64,000 nucleotides of DNA from Microtetraspora malaysiensis (lineage in GTDB: Bacteria; Actinomycetota; Actinomycetes; Streptosporangiales; Streptosporangiaceae), in the NCBI RefSeq assembly GCF_001528665.1, contig NZ_BBYJ01000007.1:62001-126000 (forward strand), written 5' to 3'. The position numbers and the translations under genes are program-made. The stretch's first letter is position 1. Every line of letters starts with the position of its first letter. Shown piece after piece: positions 16,896 to 27,217 of this stretch. Below the pieces are notes generated by a model. It was not told the DNA's origin and did no database searches. It saw nothing but the letters and a program-made list of their open reading frames with translations.

Positions 16896-16966
16896 GCGCT
16901 CGCTCCGCTCGCGCAGGCTCGGGGCTGTGCCTGATTGCGCTCGCTTCGCTCGCGCGGGCTCGGGGC
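16896..16966. repeat. Imperfect tandem 30-bp repeat (41-bp period)
   Basis: Two 30-bp units at 16896-16925 and 16937-16966 share 28 of 30 bases (core GCTCGCTYCGCTCGCGC then GGCTCGGGGC). They lie directly after the small zinc-ribbon gene, followed by further GCTCG-rich sequence to about 17035. They are not coding in any convincing frame. Confidence 0.7.
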
Positions 16967-17104
16967 GCCTTCAGTCGATGCCTTCCCTCGTCGCTCGGAG
17001 TCGCTCGTCCCTCGCTCCCCACTCGCTCCTCAGTCCAGACACCGCCGCGCCCCTCGCGTGACGGTTCGGCACCGTAATGATTGCTACGGCTTGCGCAGGG
17101 GTGT

Positions 17105-17130
17105 GACCCCTCGCGGGGTCGCGAGGGGTC
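17105..17130. terminator. Hairpin between convergent small gene and prfB
   Basis: GACCCCTCGCG and CGCGAGGGGTC form a perfect 11-bp stem with loop GGGT, 28 bases after the prfB stop. It lacks a T-tract, as is usual for actinobacterial terminators, and could serve both converging transcripts. Confidence 0.6.
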
Positions 17131-17158
17131 AGGGAGGGCCGGACAGGAGGGCCGGACC

Positions 17159-18268
17159 CTACTGGTTCTCCTGGCGGCGCATCCAGCGGATCTCGCCCTC
17201 GATGAACTCGTCGAGGTCGCCGTCCAGCACAGCGGTCGGGTTGCCGGCCTCGACGCCCGTGCGCAGGTCCTTCACGATCTGGTACGGGTGCAGGACGTAG
17301 TTGCGGATCTGGGTGCCCCAGGACGTCGTGGACTCGCCGCGGAGCTCGTTCATCGCGGCGGCCTCCTCCTGGCGCTTGCGCTCCAGCAGCTTGGCCGACA
17401 GGACCGCCATCGCGGAGGCCCGGTTCTGCAGCTGTGAGCGCTCGTTCTGGCAGGAGACCACGATGCCGGTGGGGACGTGGGTGAGGCGGACCGCCGAGTC
17501 CGTGGTGTTGACGCCCTGACCGCCCGGGCCCGAGGACCGGTAGACGTCGACGCGGAGGTCGTCCTCGTTGATGTCGATGTGGTCGGTCTGCTCGACGACC
17601 GGCACGATGTCCACACCCGCGAACGAGGTCTGGCGGCGGCCCTGGTTGTCGAAGGGGCTGATCCGGACCAGGCGGTGCGTGCCGTGCTCGCCGCGCAGGG
17701 TGCCGTACGCGTAGGGCGCCTTGACGGTGAACGTGGCCGACTTGATGCCGGCCTCCTCGGCGTACGACGTCTCGTAGACCTCGGTCGAGTAGCCCTTGCG
17801 CTCGGCCCAGCGCAGGTACATGCGGAGGAGCATCTGCGCCCAGTCGGCGGCGTCCACGCCGCCCGCCTGCGAGTTGATCGTGACAAGCGCCTCGCGGGAG
17901 TCGTACTCGCCGGACAGCAGCGTGCGCACTTCCAGGGCGCCGACGTCCGACTTGAGCGCGGCCAGCTCCCTCTCGGCCTCGGCGAGCGTCTCGTCGTCGC
18001 CTTCCTCGGCGGCGAGCTCGAACATGATCGGCAGGTCGTCCAGGCGCCGGGCCAGGCCCTGCACCCGGTTGACCTCGCCCTGCAGGTGAGAGAGCTTGCT
18101 GGTGACCCGCTGCGCCTGCTCCACGTCGTTCCACAGGTCAGGCGCGGCAGCCTGCTCCTCCAGCTCGGCGATCTGCTTGTGCAGGGCGTCGAGGTCGAGC
18201 ACGTCCTGAATGCTCTTCAGTGTGCCGGTAAGCTCGTTGATCTCTTCGGCTGGATCGATGACTGCCAC
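17159..18268 (-). CDS. prfB: Peptide chain release factor 2
   Basis: RF2 of 369 aa, terminating translation at UGA/UAA. The stop-codon-reading tripeptide SPF is present (RISPFDNQG), as is the peptidyl-tRNA hydrolysis motif GGQ ([15 protein letters not shown]). The coiled N-terminal domain begins at [18 protein letters not shown] 18268 is chosen because it gives the normal family length; an in-frame extension to 18595 lies in the divergent lipoprotein gene and is not coding. There is no internal in-frame stop, so the autoregulatory +1 frameshift of E. coli RF2 is absent. Confidence 0.96.
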   Translation of the reverse strand: MAVIDPAEEINELTGTLKSIQDVLDLDALHKQIAELEEQAAAPDLWNDVEQAQRVTSKLSHLQGEVNRVQGLARRLDDLPIMFELAAEEGDDETLAEAERELAALKSDVGALEVRTLLSGEYDSREALVTINSQAGGVDAADWAQMLLRMYLRWAERKGYSTEVYETSYAEEAGIKSATFTVKAPYAYGTLRGEHGTHRLVRISPFDNQGRRQTSFAGVDIVPVVEQTDHIDINEDDLRVDVYRSSGPGGQGVNTTDSAVRLTHVPTGIVVSCQNERSQLQNRASAMAVLSAKLLERKRQEEAAAMNELRGESTTSWGTQIRNYVLHPYQIVKDLRTGVEAGNPTAVLDGDLDEFIEGEIRWMRRQENQ

Positions 18269-18386
18269 GTCTGTAAAGGGTACGCGAACACGGGACCGTG
18301 TTGAGTACCGCGCCTGGCTACGATGTGGCCGGGATGTGGCCCCTCGTGCGGCCGCTGTCAGTGTGCCGCGTGCGCGAGAGGAGGCC

Positions 18387-19451
18387 ATGGTGGACGGAGC
18401 CGCGCGTGTGCTCGCCTCCGCCTGCCGTCCGGCGGCGCTCGCGCTCGTCCTGGTCGCCACCGCCGCCTGCTCGGCGGGCGCGCCGACGCCCTCGCCCAGC
18501 CCGGTCGCCGCCACCGCGAGCGCGTCACCCTCGGCGAGCCGCCCGCCGGCCCCGCCCGCCGTGACGCTGGCGGAGGCCCGCAGCGCGCTGGACACCTTCC
18601 TCGCGACCGACGACGTCGTCCGCGCCGGCCGGGCGCAGCGCTGGACACTTCAGCTCTATCGGGACGGCCAGCGCCCGATCACGGTCGCCCAGCTCCACTC
18701 CTCCGGTGGGAAGCCGCCCCGCTACACCTGGGGCGAGCGCACCCTGCTGGTGCCCCGGCTGCCCGCCAAGGCGTCCCGGCAGTGGTTCGCCGCGGCCGTG
18801 GAGCGCCGGGACTCCTCCGGGCAGGCCAGGACCGCCCTGCTGACGTTCGTACGGCAGAACGCCGATTCGGCGTGGCAGAACAGCTTCCAGTCCCTGCTGT
18901 ACAAGGGCGAGAAGGCCCCGAAGGTGGCCCTCGACCCGGACGGCTACGCCCACGCCCTCGATTCCCGCGATCAGAGCGTGGCGATCAGCCCGAACCTGAT
19001 GGGCCCGCTGCACGCCACGATCGCCGAGGAGGGCAAGGACGGCTTCGCCTCCGGCCTGATCGCGCCCGGCCCGCAGACCACCGGGTACGCCACTGAGATC
19101 AAGAAGCGGCGGGAGAAGGCGCGCCAGGCCGACTGCATGAACTTCGACTCGCTGTTCGCCTCGGCCGTGGACTATCCGGTCTTCGCGCTGCGCACGAAGG
19201 ACGGCGGCGGCCTCATCCTCTACACGCTGCTCCGGACGAGCACGTGGTCACCCGTGCTGAGCTGCGGGTACGGCCGGCCGCTCGCCATACCGAAGGACGC
19301 CCGCTGGGACCTGAGCAACCCGGTGGTGCGCAGGGATCGGCGGATCATCGAGACGCAGCAGTACGCGAGCGCGGTGCCGCCCAAGAGCTCCACCGCGCCC
19401 GCGCACGTCATCGGCTACGACGGCCGGGTGACCAAGGCCACGACCCGCTGA
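18387..19451 (+). CDS. Secreted lipoprotein of unknown function
   Basis: A 354-aa protein with a signal peptide ([21 protein letters not shown], lipobox Cys29), a Pro/Ser/Ala spacer (about 32-60), and an extracytoplasmic domain without recognised catalytic residues. It diverges from prfB. The Shine-Dalgarno GAGGAGG is two bases before ATG 18387 and five before the next codon, GTG 18390, so GTG 18390 may be the true start. The C-terminal half has a well-conserved look ([40 protein letters not shown]). Family not recognised. Confidence 0.75.
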   Translation: MVDGAARVLASACRPAALALVLVATAACSAGAPTPSPSPVAATASASPSASRPPAPPAVTLAEARSALDTFLATDDVVRAGRAQRWTLQLYRDGQRPITVAQLHSSGGKPPRYTWGERTLLVPRLPAKASRQWFAAAVERRDSSGQARTALLTFVRQNADSAWQNSFQSLLYKGEKAPKVALDPDGYAHALDSRDQSVAISPNLMGPLHATIAEEGKDGFASGLIAPGPQTTGYATEIKKRREKARQADCMNFDSLFASAVDYPVFALRTKDGGGLILYTLLRTSTWSPVLSCGYGRPLAIPKDARWDLSNPVVRRDRRIIETQQYASAVPPKSSTAPAHVIGYDGRVTKATTR

Positions 19452-19469
19452 CCTCGGTCACCCCGCGTC

Positions 19470-22400
19470 TCATTCGCCGGTGTGCGGCAGGTTGCTGGAC
19501 GCGACCAGGGTGCGCACCGCCCGCAACGCCACCGACAGGGTGGCGAGGTCGAAGTGGTCGCTCTCCCAGATCTCGGACAGCGTCTGCCTGGCCCGTCCGA
19601 CGGCCGCCTCGTTCGCCTCCGACCAGCGGGCCAGCCGCTCCTCGGGAGACAGCCCCGACTCGCTGTGCAGCAGCACCTCCCTGGTGAGGGTGGCGTGCGC
19701 GGCGTACAGGTCGTCGCGGAGCGCGGAACGCGCCATCGAGTTCCACCGGTTGTCCCGGGGCAGCGCGATGACCCGCTCCCTGAGCCGGGCGAGCTGCAGG
19801 CGGTCGGCCAGGTCGAAGTACACCTCGGCGACCTCGTTCAGCGGCAGCCCGGTCAGCGCGGCGATCTCGACCAGGTCGAACGTGGAGTACGCGGGCACCA
19901 TCGCGGCGACCCGCTCGGCCAGCTCGTCCGGCACGCCGCGCGCCACGAAGCCGTCCCTGCGCTCCTCGTACGCGGCCAGGTCGAGGCCGGTGAGCAGCTT
20001 GGGCAGGTGCGGCAGCAGCGTGCTCGCGCCCTCGGCGAAGAACCGGGCGGTCGACGTGAGGTCGAGCGGCGGCCGCCGGTTGCTGAGCAGCCAGCGGGTG
20101 CCGCGCTCGGAGAGCTTGCGCCCTTCGAGCAGCATCGCGATCCGGGTCGCGGTGTCCACCTCGACGCCCAGCGCCTCGACCTGGCTGGTGAGGCTCGGCA
20201 GGTCGAAGACCTCGCGGGCGACGAGGTAGGCCCGGACGATGTCCGGGGTGGACGCGCCGGTCTCCTCGCCGAAACGGAACACGAAGCTCGTCCCGCCGAA
20301 GTTGACCACGTCGTTCACGACCCGGGTCGTGATGATCTCCCGGCGGAGCGGGTGCGCGTCCATGGAACCCTGGTAGCGGTCCCGCAGCGCGGACGGGAAG
20401 TACGACACCAGCCACGGAGCGAGGTAGGGGTCGTCGGGCAGGTCGGAGGCGAGCAGCTCGGCGTCCACCACGAGCTTGGTGTAGGCGAGCAGCACCGAGA
20501 ACTCGGGCTGGGTGAGCCCGAGGCCGGACTGCCGCCGCTCGGCCAGCGCCTTGTCCGAGGGGAGGTGCTCCAGCTCGCGGTTGACGAGCCCGGCCCGCTC
20601 CAGCTTCCGCAGGTAGCGGGCGTGGATGTGCAGCATCTCGGGCGCCTGGCCGTGGGCCGCGGCGAGCACGACGTTCTGCGCGTAGTTGTCGCGCAGAACC
20701 AGCTCGCCGACCTCGCCGGTCATGTCGAGGAAGAGCTCGTCGCGCTGCCGGTCGGTCAGATCGCCCTCGCGGACGGCCTGGTCGAGCAGGATCTTGATGT
20801 TCACCTCGTGGTCCGAGGTGTCCACACCGGCGGAGTTGTCGATGAAGTCGGTGTTGATCCGCCCGCCGTTCAGGGCGAACTCGATCCGGCCGAGCTGGGT
20901 GAAGCCGAGGTTGCCGCCCTCGCCGACGACCTTGCAGCGCAGGTCGGCGCCGTTGACGCGCAGGCCGTCGTTGGCCTTGTCGCCGACGTCCGCGTGGGTC
21001 TCCGACGCGGCCTTGACGTACGTGCCGATGCCGCCGTTCCAGAGGAGGTCGACGGGGGCCTTGAGTATCGCGCTGATCAGCTCGTTGGGCGCGAGGGCGG
21101 TGACGCTCTCGGGGATGCCCAGCACGACCCGCAGCTGCGGCGTGAGCGGGATCGACTTGGCGGTGCGCGGCCAGACGCCGCCGCCCGCCGAGATCAGCGA
21201 GGAGTCGTAGTCGGCCCAGGAGCTGCGCGGCAGCCCGAACAGCCGGCGGCGCTCGACGTAGCTCGTCGCCGCGTCGGGCGACGGGTCCACGAAGATGTGC
21301 CGGTGGTCGAAGGCCGCCACCAGACGGATGTGCTCCGACAGGAGCATGCCGTTACCGAAGACGTCGCCGGACATGTCGCCGACGCCGGCGACGGTGAAGT
21401 CGGTGGTCTGGACGTCCACGCCCAGGCCCCGGAAGTGGTATTTCACCGACTCCCAGGCACCCCTCGCGGTGATGCCCATGGCCTTGTGGTCGTAGCCCAC
21501 GGAGCCGCCGGAGGCGAAGGCGTCGCCGAGCCAGAAGCCGTACTCCTTGGCCACCTCGTTGGCGATGTCGGAGAACGACGCGGTGCCCTTGTCGGCGGCG
21601 ACCACGAGGTAGGTGTCGTCGCCGTCGTGCCGCACGACGTCCGCCGGCGGGACGACCTCGCCGTTCACCAGGTTGTCGGTGATGTCCAGCAGGCCGGAGA
21701 TGAACTGCCGGTAGCAGGCGATGCCCTCGGCCAGCACCTCGTCCCTGCCGCCCGCGGGCGGGTGCTTCACGACGAACCCGCCCTTGGACCCGGTGGGCAC
21801 GATGACGGTGTTCTTCACCATCTGCGCCTTGACCAGGCCGAGGATCTCGGTGCGGAAGTCCTCCATGCGGTCGGACCAGCGCAGGCCACCGCGGGCGACC
21901 TTCCCGAACCTGAGGTGGACGCCCTCGACGCGCGGCGAGTAGACGAAGATCTCGTACTTCGGGCGGGGCAGCGGCAGCACGCTGATCGCCAGCGGGTCGA
22001 ACTTGAGCGAGATGTACGGCTTGCGCCCGCCGCCCTCGGCCTTCTGGTAGAAGTTCGTCCGCAGCGTGGCCGCGATCATCTCCAGGTAGGCCCGCAGGAT
22101 GCGGTCCTCGTCGAGCGAGGCGACCTCGTCGAGGGAGGCGTGGATCTCCTCCTTGAGCGCGTCGCACAGCTCTGACCGGACCTCCTCCGAACGCCCGGGC
22201 ACGAGCCGCGCCTCGAAGAACCGCACGAGCAGCCGGGCCAGCCGGATGTTGCCCAGCAGCACCTTCTCGATGTAGTCCTGGCTGAACGTGGTGCCCGCCT
22301 GGCGCAGGTACTTGGCGTACGCGCGCAGGATCTCGGCCTGCTCCCAGGTGAGGCCGCCGGCCAGCACGAGCGCGTTGAAGCCGTCGTTCTCGACCTCGCC

Positions 22401-24437
22401 GCGCCACAGGGCCGCGAAGGCATCGTGGAACAGCCGCTTGACGTCGTTCCTGTCGACCTCGCCGGAGGGGGTGTAGCGCAGGCCGAAGTCGTAGATCCAG
22501 GCGTCCTTGACCGCGTCGCCGTCCCGCCTGATCTCGTACGGCCGCTCGTCCACGACCTCGACGCCCATGCGCTGCAGCAGCGGCAGGGCGTTCGACAGCG
22601 AGATGGGCGCGCCGATCCGGTAGATCTTGAAGCGCCGCTCGCCCTCGGCCGCGCCGTACGGCTCGTAGAGGTTCATCCCGATGTCACGGGGGTCGTCCTC
22701 GGAGAGCTCCTCCAGCCGCTTCAGGTCGGTGACGGCGGTACGCGCCGGGAAGTCGGCCTTGTAGCCCTCGGGGAAGGCGTTGGTGTACCGGGAGACGAGG
22801 GCGGGGCTCTCCTCGGGGGAGCACAGCCCGGCGATGGCGTCGACCAGGTCCTCGTCCCAGGAGCGGGTGGCGGCGGCGAGCCGCGCCTCCAGCTCCTCGA
22901 CGTCGACCGGCACCTCGGCCAGCGACTTGCCGCGCTCGCCGCGGATCACCACGTGCAGGCGGGCCAGCGGCTGCTCGCCGATCATGGTGCTGTAGTCGAG
23001 CGAGGAGCCGCCGAGCGTCTTGAGCAGGATCTCCTGCATCCGGAGCCGGATCTTGGTGGTGTACCGGTCGCGGGGGAGGTAGATCAGGCAGGAGATGTAG
23101 CGGCCGTAGTCGTCCCTGCGCAGGAACAGCTTGACCTGCTTGCGCTCGCGCAGCCGGAGCACGCCGAGAGCGATCGGCAGCAGCTCGTCCACCGGGATCT
23201 GGAAGAGCTCCGCCCGGGGGTAGGTCTCCAGGATCTCCTTCAGGTCCTGGCCGTCGTGGCTGTCGGCGGCCAGCCCGGCCCGGTCGAGCACGTCGGCGAG
23301 CTTGCGCCCGAGCACGGGCATCCGCGTGATCGACTCGTTGTACGCGTCGTGGGTGAACAGGCCCAGGAAGCGGCGCTCGCCGATCACCTCGCCCTGCGGC
23401 GAGAAGAGCTTGACGCCGATGTAGTCGAGGTAGGCCGGGCGGTGCACGGTGGCGCGGCTGTTGGCCTTGGTGACGATCAGGAGCTGTTTCTCGCGGGCCT
23501 TGGCGCGCACCTTCGGCGGCAGCGCGGCGAAGCTCTCCGAGCCCGCCTTGTCGGCGCGGAGGATGCCGAGGCCGGTGCCGGGGATGGCGCGCAGCGCATC
23601 GCCCTCCTCGGTCTGCTCCAGGCGGTACTCGCGGGAGCCGAGGAACGTGAAGTGGTCCTCGGCCAGCCAGCGGAGCAGCTCGACGCTGTCCGCGATCTCA
23701 CCGGCGGCGAGCGGCGGCGGGTCGGCGGCGACGTCCTCCGCCGTGTTGACGGCCAGCGCCCGCATCTTGGGGAAGTCCTCGCCGGCCTGGCGGACGTCCT
23801 GCAGGACCCGCTGCAGGTCGCACTCCAGCTCCTTGAGCACGGCGGGGTCGGCCTGCCGGTCGATCTCGAGGTGCATCCACGACTCGGGCAGGAACTGCCC
23901 GCCGGCCTCGTCCTGGTCGGGGCCGAGCATCGTGCCGGCCATGTCCCGGTGGACGCGCATCTGGGGGTGGACGAGAAGCTGGATGCCGATGTGGTGCCGG
24001 TCTAGCTCCATCGTCACCGAGTCGACCAGGAACGACATGTCGTCGGTGACGATCTGGATCACGGAGTGGCCGGGGTCCCAGCCGCACTCCTCCATGGTCG
24101 GCGTGTAGGCGCTGACCAGCGCCCTGCCCTGGGGCCGGTACCGGGCGAGGTGCCGGTGGGCCATGGCCGGGCCGTACACGTCCACGGGGTCGCGGTCGGC
24201 CAGGTCCTCAAGGGGGACATGGCGATAGTAGTCACGGAGGAAGGCGAGGATGTCCCCGCCCGAGGAGGCTTCCGGGGTGGGCGCGCACTTCTCGGCGGCG
24301 GCGCGGAGCAGTCTGTCCAGCGCCTCCCCCGGCTCGCGCTCCATCGGAGTCCCGTCAGGTTCCGGCTCTGTCTGGGCCGATTCCGATCCACGCGCCGTTC
24401 CCGGTTCGCGCCGGCTCCCCGCCGTCTCGAGCGGCAT
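19470..24437 (-). CDS. gdh: NAD-specific glutamate dehydrogenase, 180-kDa type
   Basis: A very large catabolic glutamate dehydrogenase (1655 aa; this class is about 1600-1700 aa) converting glutamate and NAD+ to 2-oxoglutarate, ammonia and NADH. The N-terminal third carries ACT-like regulatory regions. The catalytic segment contains KVARGGLRWSDRMEDFRTEI, KAQMVKNTVIVPTGSKGGF, and the NAD-binding region with NGGIGTYVKA and EGGNLGFTQ. ATG 24437 follows AAAGGAG. An in-frame GTG 12 bases upstream is an alternative, and further extension is unlikely. It is monocistronic, convergent with the lipoprotein gene. Confidence 0.95.
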   Translation of the reverse strand: MPLETAGSRREPGTARGSESAQTEPEPDGTPMEREPGEALDRLLRAAAEKCAPTPEASSGGDILAFLRDYYRHVPLEDLADRDPVDVYGPAMAHRHLARYRPQGRALVSAYTPTMEECGWDPGHSVIQIVTDDMSFLVDSVTMELDRHHIGIQLLVHPQMRVHRDMAGTMLGPDQDEAGGQFLPESWMHLEIDRQADPAVLKELECDLQRVLQDVRQAGEDFPKMRALAVNTAEDVAADPPPLAAGEIADSVELLRWLAEDHFTFLGSREYRLEQTEEGDALRAIPGTGLGILRADKAGSESFAALPPKVRAKAREKQLLIVTKANSRATVHRPAYLDYIGVKLFSPQGEVIGERRFLGLFTHDAYNESITRMPVLGRKLADVLDRAGLAADSHDGQDLKEILETYPRAELFQIPVDELLPIALGVLRLRERKQVKLFLRRDDYGRYISCLIYLPRDRYTTKIRLRMQEILLKTLGGSSLDYSTMIGEQPLARLHVVIRGERGKSLAEVPVDVEELEARLAAATRSWDEDLVDAIAGLCSPEESPALVSRYTNAFPEGYKADFPARTAVTDLKRLEELSEDDPRDIGMNLYEPYGAAEGERRFKIYRIGAPISLSNALPLLQRMGVEVVDERPYEIRRDGDAVKDAWIYDFGLRYTPSGEVDRNDVKRLFHDAFAALWRGEVENDGFNALVLAGGLTWEQAEILRAYAKYLRQAGTTFSQDYIEKVLLGNIRLARLLVRFFEARLVPGRSEEVRSELCDALKEEIHASLDEVASLDEDRILRAYLEMIAATLRTNFYQKAEGGGRKPYISLKFDPLAISVLPLPRPKYEIFVYSPRVEGVHLRFGKVARGGLRWSDRMEDFRTEILGLVKAQMVKNTVIVPTGSKGGFVVKHPPAGGRDEVLAEGIACYRQFISGLLDITDNLVNGEVVPPADVVRHDGDDTYLVVAADKGTASFSDIANEVAKEYGFWLGDAFASGGSVGYDHKAMGITARGAWESVKYHFRGLGVDVQTTDFTVAGVGDMSGDVFGNGMLLSEHIRLVAAFDHRHIFVDPSPDAATSYVERRRLFGLPRSSWADYDSSLISAGGGVWPRTAKSIPLTPQLRVVLGIPESVTALAPNELISAILKAPVDLLWNGGIGTYVKAASETHADVGDKANDGLRVNGADLRCKVVGEGGNLGFTQLGRIEFALNGGRINTDFIDNSAGVDTSDHEVNIKILLDQAVREGDLTDRQRDELFLDMTGEVGELVLRDNYAQNVVLAAAHGQAPEMLHIHARYLRKLERAGLVNRELEHLPSDKALAERRQSGLGLTQPEFSVLLAYTKLVVDAELLASDLPDDPYLAPWLVSYFPSALRDRYQGSMDAHPLRREIITTRVVNDVVNFGGTSFVFRFGEETGASTPDIVRAYLVAREVFDLPSLTSQVEALGVEVDTATRIAMLLEGRKLSERGTRWLLSNRRPPLDLTSTARFFAEGASTLLPHLPKLLTGLDLAAYEERRDGFVARGVPDELAERVAAMVPAYSTFDLVEIAALTGLPLNEVAEVYFDLADRLQLARLRERVIALPRDNRWNSMARSALRDDLYAAHATLTREVLLHSESGLSPEERLARWSEANEAAVGRARQTLSEIWESDHFDLATLSVALRAVRTLVASSNLPHTGE

Positions 24438-24928
24438 CTCGCTACTCACTCCTTTGTGAGGTACTGGATATTCGTCGCGGTCCGGTACTACCCCATGACA
24501 AGGCGGCCGGTCCGCAAAAGGGGGAATCATGTGTGGTCGGCACCCGCTGTCGGGATTCCGATGACCTCAGCGGAGGGTCCGTGACCTCGTGATAGGAGGC
24601 GGACCGGTCACGCCGGAAGAGGACGGTGCGACCAGCATCCCACAGCGCGGGGCGCAGCCCCCGCGATCCGACCGACGCGTCCCCGACATGTCATCTCTCC
24701 TCAGGTGCCCGTCTCGTCCCCCGATCCCCATTGACCGGGAGCTCCACGCCACCCACGTTCCCGATACCACCTCAGAACGCCACACACGTCAACTCGACCG
24801 TCCCCGGCCGGACGCCTACGGCGCCGGGCTTCACACCCGGCCGAGACGGCCCGGTGACGGGAATGTGACCAAACCATCATCGATCACAGGACGTCTCACG
24901 AGGGAGATCAAACCTCGGGGAGTTGACC
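24438..24928. other. Intergenic region between gdh and the FAD oxidase
   Basis: This 491-bp divergent region contains the promoters of both flanking genes. No open frame on either strand has coding character. I see a GTGATAGGAGGCGG segment near 24588 but no plausible peptide after it, and no strong hairpin. Confidence 0.5.
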
Positions 24929-26404
24929 ATGATCGATCGACGTGCCTTCCTCCGTGTGTCGGCGCTGGCGGGAACGGCGCTCGCGTCGGGTGCGGCCCTC
25001 GCCTCCGGCACACCCGCGTGGGCCGGTCCGCGCCCGGCGGACTGGTCGGCGCTCGGCCGCGGGCTCGGCGGGCGGCTCGTCCGCCCCGGCGACGCCTCCT
25101 ACGACGCCGCGCGCAAGGTGTTCAACACCGCGTTCGACGGGGCGCGCCCGGCCGCCGTGGCGTACTGCAAGACGACCGCGGACGTGGCCGAGTGCCTGTC
25201 CTTCGCCCGCAAGTACGGCGTGGCGGTGACCTCGCGGTCGGGCGGCCACAGCTACGCGGGCTGGTCGGCCGGTCCCGGGCTGGTCGTCGACGTGTCGCCG
25301 ATGAACACGGTCGGCTACTCGGGCGGCCGGGCCACGGTCGGCGCGGGCGCCCGGCTGGTGGACGTCTACTCCCGGCTCGGCGCGCACGGCGTGAGCATCC
25401 CCGCCGGGTCCTGCCCGACGGTCGGCGTCGCCGGGCTGACGCTGGGCGGCGGCATCGGCGTGGTCTCCCGCAAGTACGGCCTGACCTGTGACGTGCTGGA
25501 GTCGGCGCGGATCGTGACCGCCGACGGGCGGGTCCTCACCTGCTCCGCCACCGAGAACCCCGACCTCTACTGGGCGTCGCGGGGAGGCGGCGGCGGCAAC
25601 TTCGGCGTGGCGACGTCCTTCACGTTCCGGACCCACGCCACCCACGACGTCACCGTCTTCTTCCTGCACTGGCCGTGGCAGAAGGCGGCGGCGGCCGTCC
25701 GGGCCTGGCAGGCGTGGGCGCCGTACGCGCCGGACGCGATGTGGTCCAACCTGCACCTCAACCACGACCCCTCGCTCGACGTGCAGATCGGCGGGCTCTA
25801 CGTGGGCGGCCGGGCGGGCTGCGAGCGCCTGCTCGCCGACCTCGTCCGGCGGGTGGGGTCGGACCCGTCCAGCCGGTGGATCTCCCCCTCGTCGTACGGC
25901 CACGCCATGATGATCATGGCGGGCTGCTCGACGCTGACGGTGTCTCAGTGCCACCGCCCCGGCTCCCTGCCCGGCCAGACCGCGGACGGCCGGCTGGTGC
26001 GCGACGCGTTCTCCGCCAAGTCGCACATGGCGTACGCGCCGCTGTCGGCGGCGGGGATCGGCGCGCTGGTCGGGCAGGTGGCCGCCTCCGGGCGGCACTC
26101 CGTACTGCTCGACGCCCTCGGCGGCGCGGTCGGCCGGGTCGCGCCCGACGCGACCGCGTACCCGCACCGCCGGGCCCTGTACAGCGTGCAGTACTACGCC
26201 CACCGGGCCGGGGCCGCCGCCTGGGCCAGGGCGGCGCACGCGGCGATGCGCCCCCACTTCGGCGACCACGCCTATGTGAACTACATCGACCCCGAGCTGA
26301 CGGGCTGGCGGCGGCAGTACTACGGGGCCAACGCCGAGCGGCTGGCCCGGGTCAAGGCCGCCTACGACCCGGACCGCCTGTTCCGCCTCCCCCAGAGCGT
26401 TTGA
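24929..26404 (+). CDS. Tat-exported FAD-linked oxidase of the BBE (berberine bridge enzyme) family
   Basis: A 491-aa flavoprotein with a twin-arginine signal (DRRAFLRVSALAG) and Ala-rich h-region, cleaved near residue 33. The PCMH-type FAD domain has His107 in SRSGGHSYAGWS and Cys187 in RKYGLTCDVLES. Together these are the two attachment residues of bicovalent FAD oxidases (8-alpha-histidyl, 6-S-cysteinyl). A BBE C-terminal segment closes the protein (YVNYIDPELTGWRRQYYGANAERLARVKAAYDPDRLF). Such enzymes oxidise sugars, alkaloids or polyketides with O2; the substrate is unknown. ATG 24929 is preceded by GGGGAG at seven bases. Confidence 0.9.
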   Translation: MIDRRAFLRVSALAGTALASGAALASGTPAWAGPRPADWSALGRGLGGRLVRPGDASYDAARKVFNTAFDGARPAAVAYCKTTADVAECLSFARKYGVAVTSRSGGHSYAGWSAGPGLVVDVSPMNTVGYSGGRATVGAGARLVDVYSRLGAHGVSIPAGSCPTVGVAGLTLGGGIGVVSRKYGLTCDVLESARIVTADGRVLTCSATENPDLYWASRGGGGGNFGVATSFTFRTHATHDVTVFFLHWPWQKAAAAVRAWQAWAPYAPDAMWSNLHLNHDPSLDVQIGGLYVGGRAGCERLLADLVRRVGSDPSSRWISPSSYGHAMMIMAGCSTLTVSQCHRPGSLPGQTADGRLVRDAFSAKSHMAYAPLSAAGIGALVGQVAASGRHSVLLDALGGAVGRVAPDATAYPHRRALYSVQYYAHRAGAAAWARAAHAAMRPHFGDHAYVNYIDPELTGWRRQYYGANAERLARVKAAYDPDRLFRLPQSV

Positions 26405-26413
26405 GAGGTCCCG

Positions 26414-27217
26414 TCACGCGTCGCGGCGGCGGAACAGCACCGCCGCCGCGGCGAGGGGCACCACGATGTACGCCGCGAGCGCGACCGCCGCCCAGACGGG
26501 CGACAGGACGGGGACCCGGGCCCACGGCCCGACCACCACCTCCTCGGACCGCCATCCCAGCGCGCCCGCGATCTGGTCCGGCAGGTTGGGCAGCATGACC
26601 GCGGACAGGCGCGTCCCCCAGGGCGCGGGCAGGTAGGTGATCCCGGCCGGGATCACGAACAGCAGCGCGACGACCGACACGATGGCCCCGGCCGTGGACC
26701 GCGTCGCCACCCCGAAGGCCAGGCCGACCATCGCGAACACCGCCACGGAGAGCCCCAGCAGGAGAAGTTGCGGCGCCTGCTGCGCGACCGGCGCGCCGTG
26801 GTCGGGGATGGGCCGGTCGCCGACGAGCGCCCGGGTGACGAGGAAGGTCGCGAACACGGCCGCCTGACCGGCCGCCAGCGCGACGGCGGCCACGGCCGCC
26901 GCCTTGGCCGCCAGCAGCGTGCCCCGCGCGGGCACGGCGACGAGGCTCGACCTGACGGTGCCGTGTGCGTACTCCGAGGTGATCGCCAGCACGCCCAGCA
27001 CGCCCAGGGCGAGCTGGACCATCGGCAGCATGTACTCCTCCATCGGGATCACCCGGAAGTTCTCCCGCCGCTCCGGAGGCAGCCCGTCGAACACCGCCAT
27101 CCCCTGCCAGACGAACAGGGCGCCGATGACCACCGCCAGGGCGACCACCGCGAGGACGACGTACGTCGAGCGGACCGAGCGGATCTTCAGCCACTCCGCC
27201 GACAGGGACGCGATCAT
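26414..27217 (-). CDS. ABC-2 type transporter permease
   Basis: A 267-aa membrane protein with six hydrophobic helices and the typical start ASLSAEWLKIRSVRSTY. It includes the SEYAHGTVRSSLVAVPARG cytoplasmic segment that follows TM2 in bacterial ABC-2 permeases. It overlaps the upstream ATPase gene by 4 bp (ATGA), forming one exporter. Substrate unknown; the pair lies beside a divergent two-component system, an arrangement common for antibiotic- or lipid-responsive exporters. ATG 27217. Confidence 0.9.
   Translation of the reverse strand: MIASLSAEWLKIRSVRSTYVVLAVVALAVVIGALFVWQGMAVFDGLPPERRENFRVIPMEEYMLPMVQLALGVLGVLAITSEYAHGTVRSSLVAVPARGTLLAAKAAAVAAVALAAGQAAVFATFLVTRALVGDRPIPDHGAPVAQQAPQLLLLGLSVAVFAMVGLAFGVATRSTAGAIVSVVALLFVIPAGITYLPAPWGTRLSAVMLPNLPDQIAGALGWRSEEVVVGPWARVPVLSPVWAAVALAAYIVVPLAAAAVLFRRRDA

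Noticed and set aside
18269-18595. N-terminal extension of RF2
   Set aside because: Overlaps the divergent lipoprotein gene in antisense. RF2 family length is met from GTG 18268.
19482-22175. 897-codon plus-strand open frame
   Set aside because: Antisense to the NAD-glutamate dehydrogenase; the composition is typical of a complementary-frame artefact.
24567-24868. Small genes in the gdh/BBE gap
   Set aside because: Open frames on both strands have mixed third-position use, no good ribosome-binding site and no hydrophobic or motif content.
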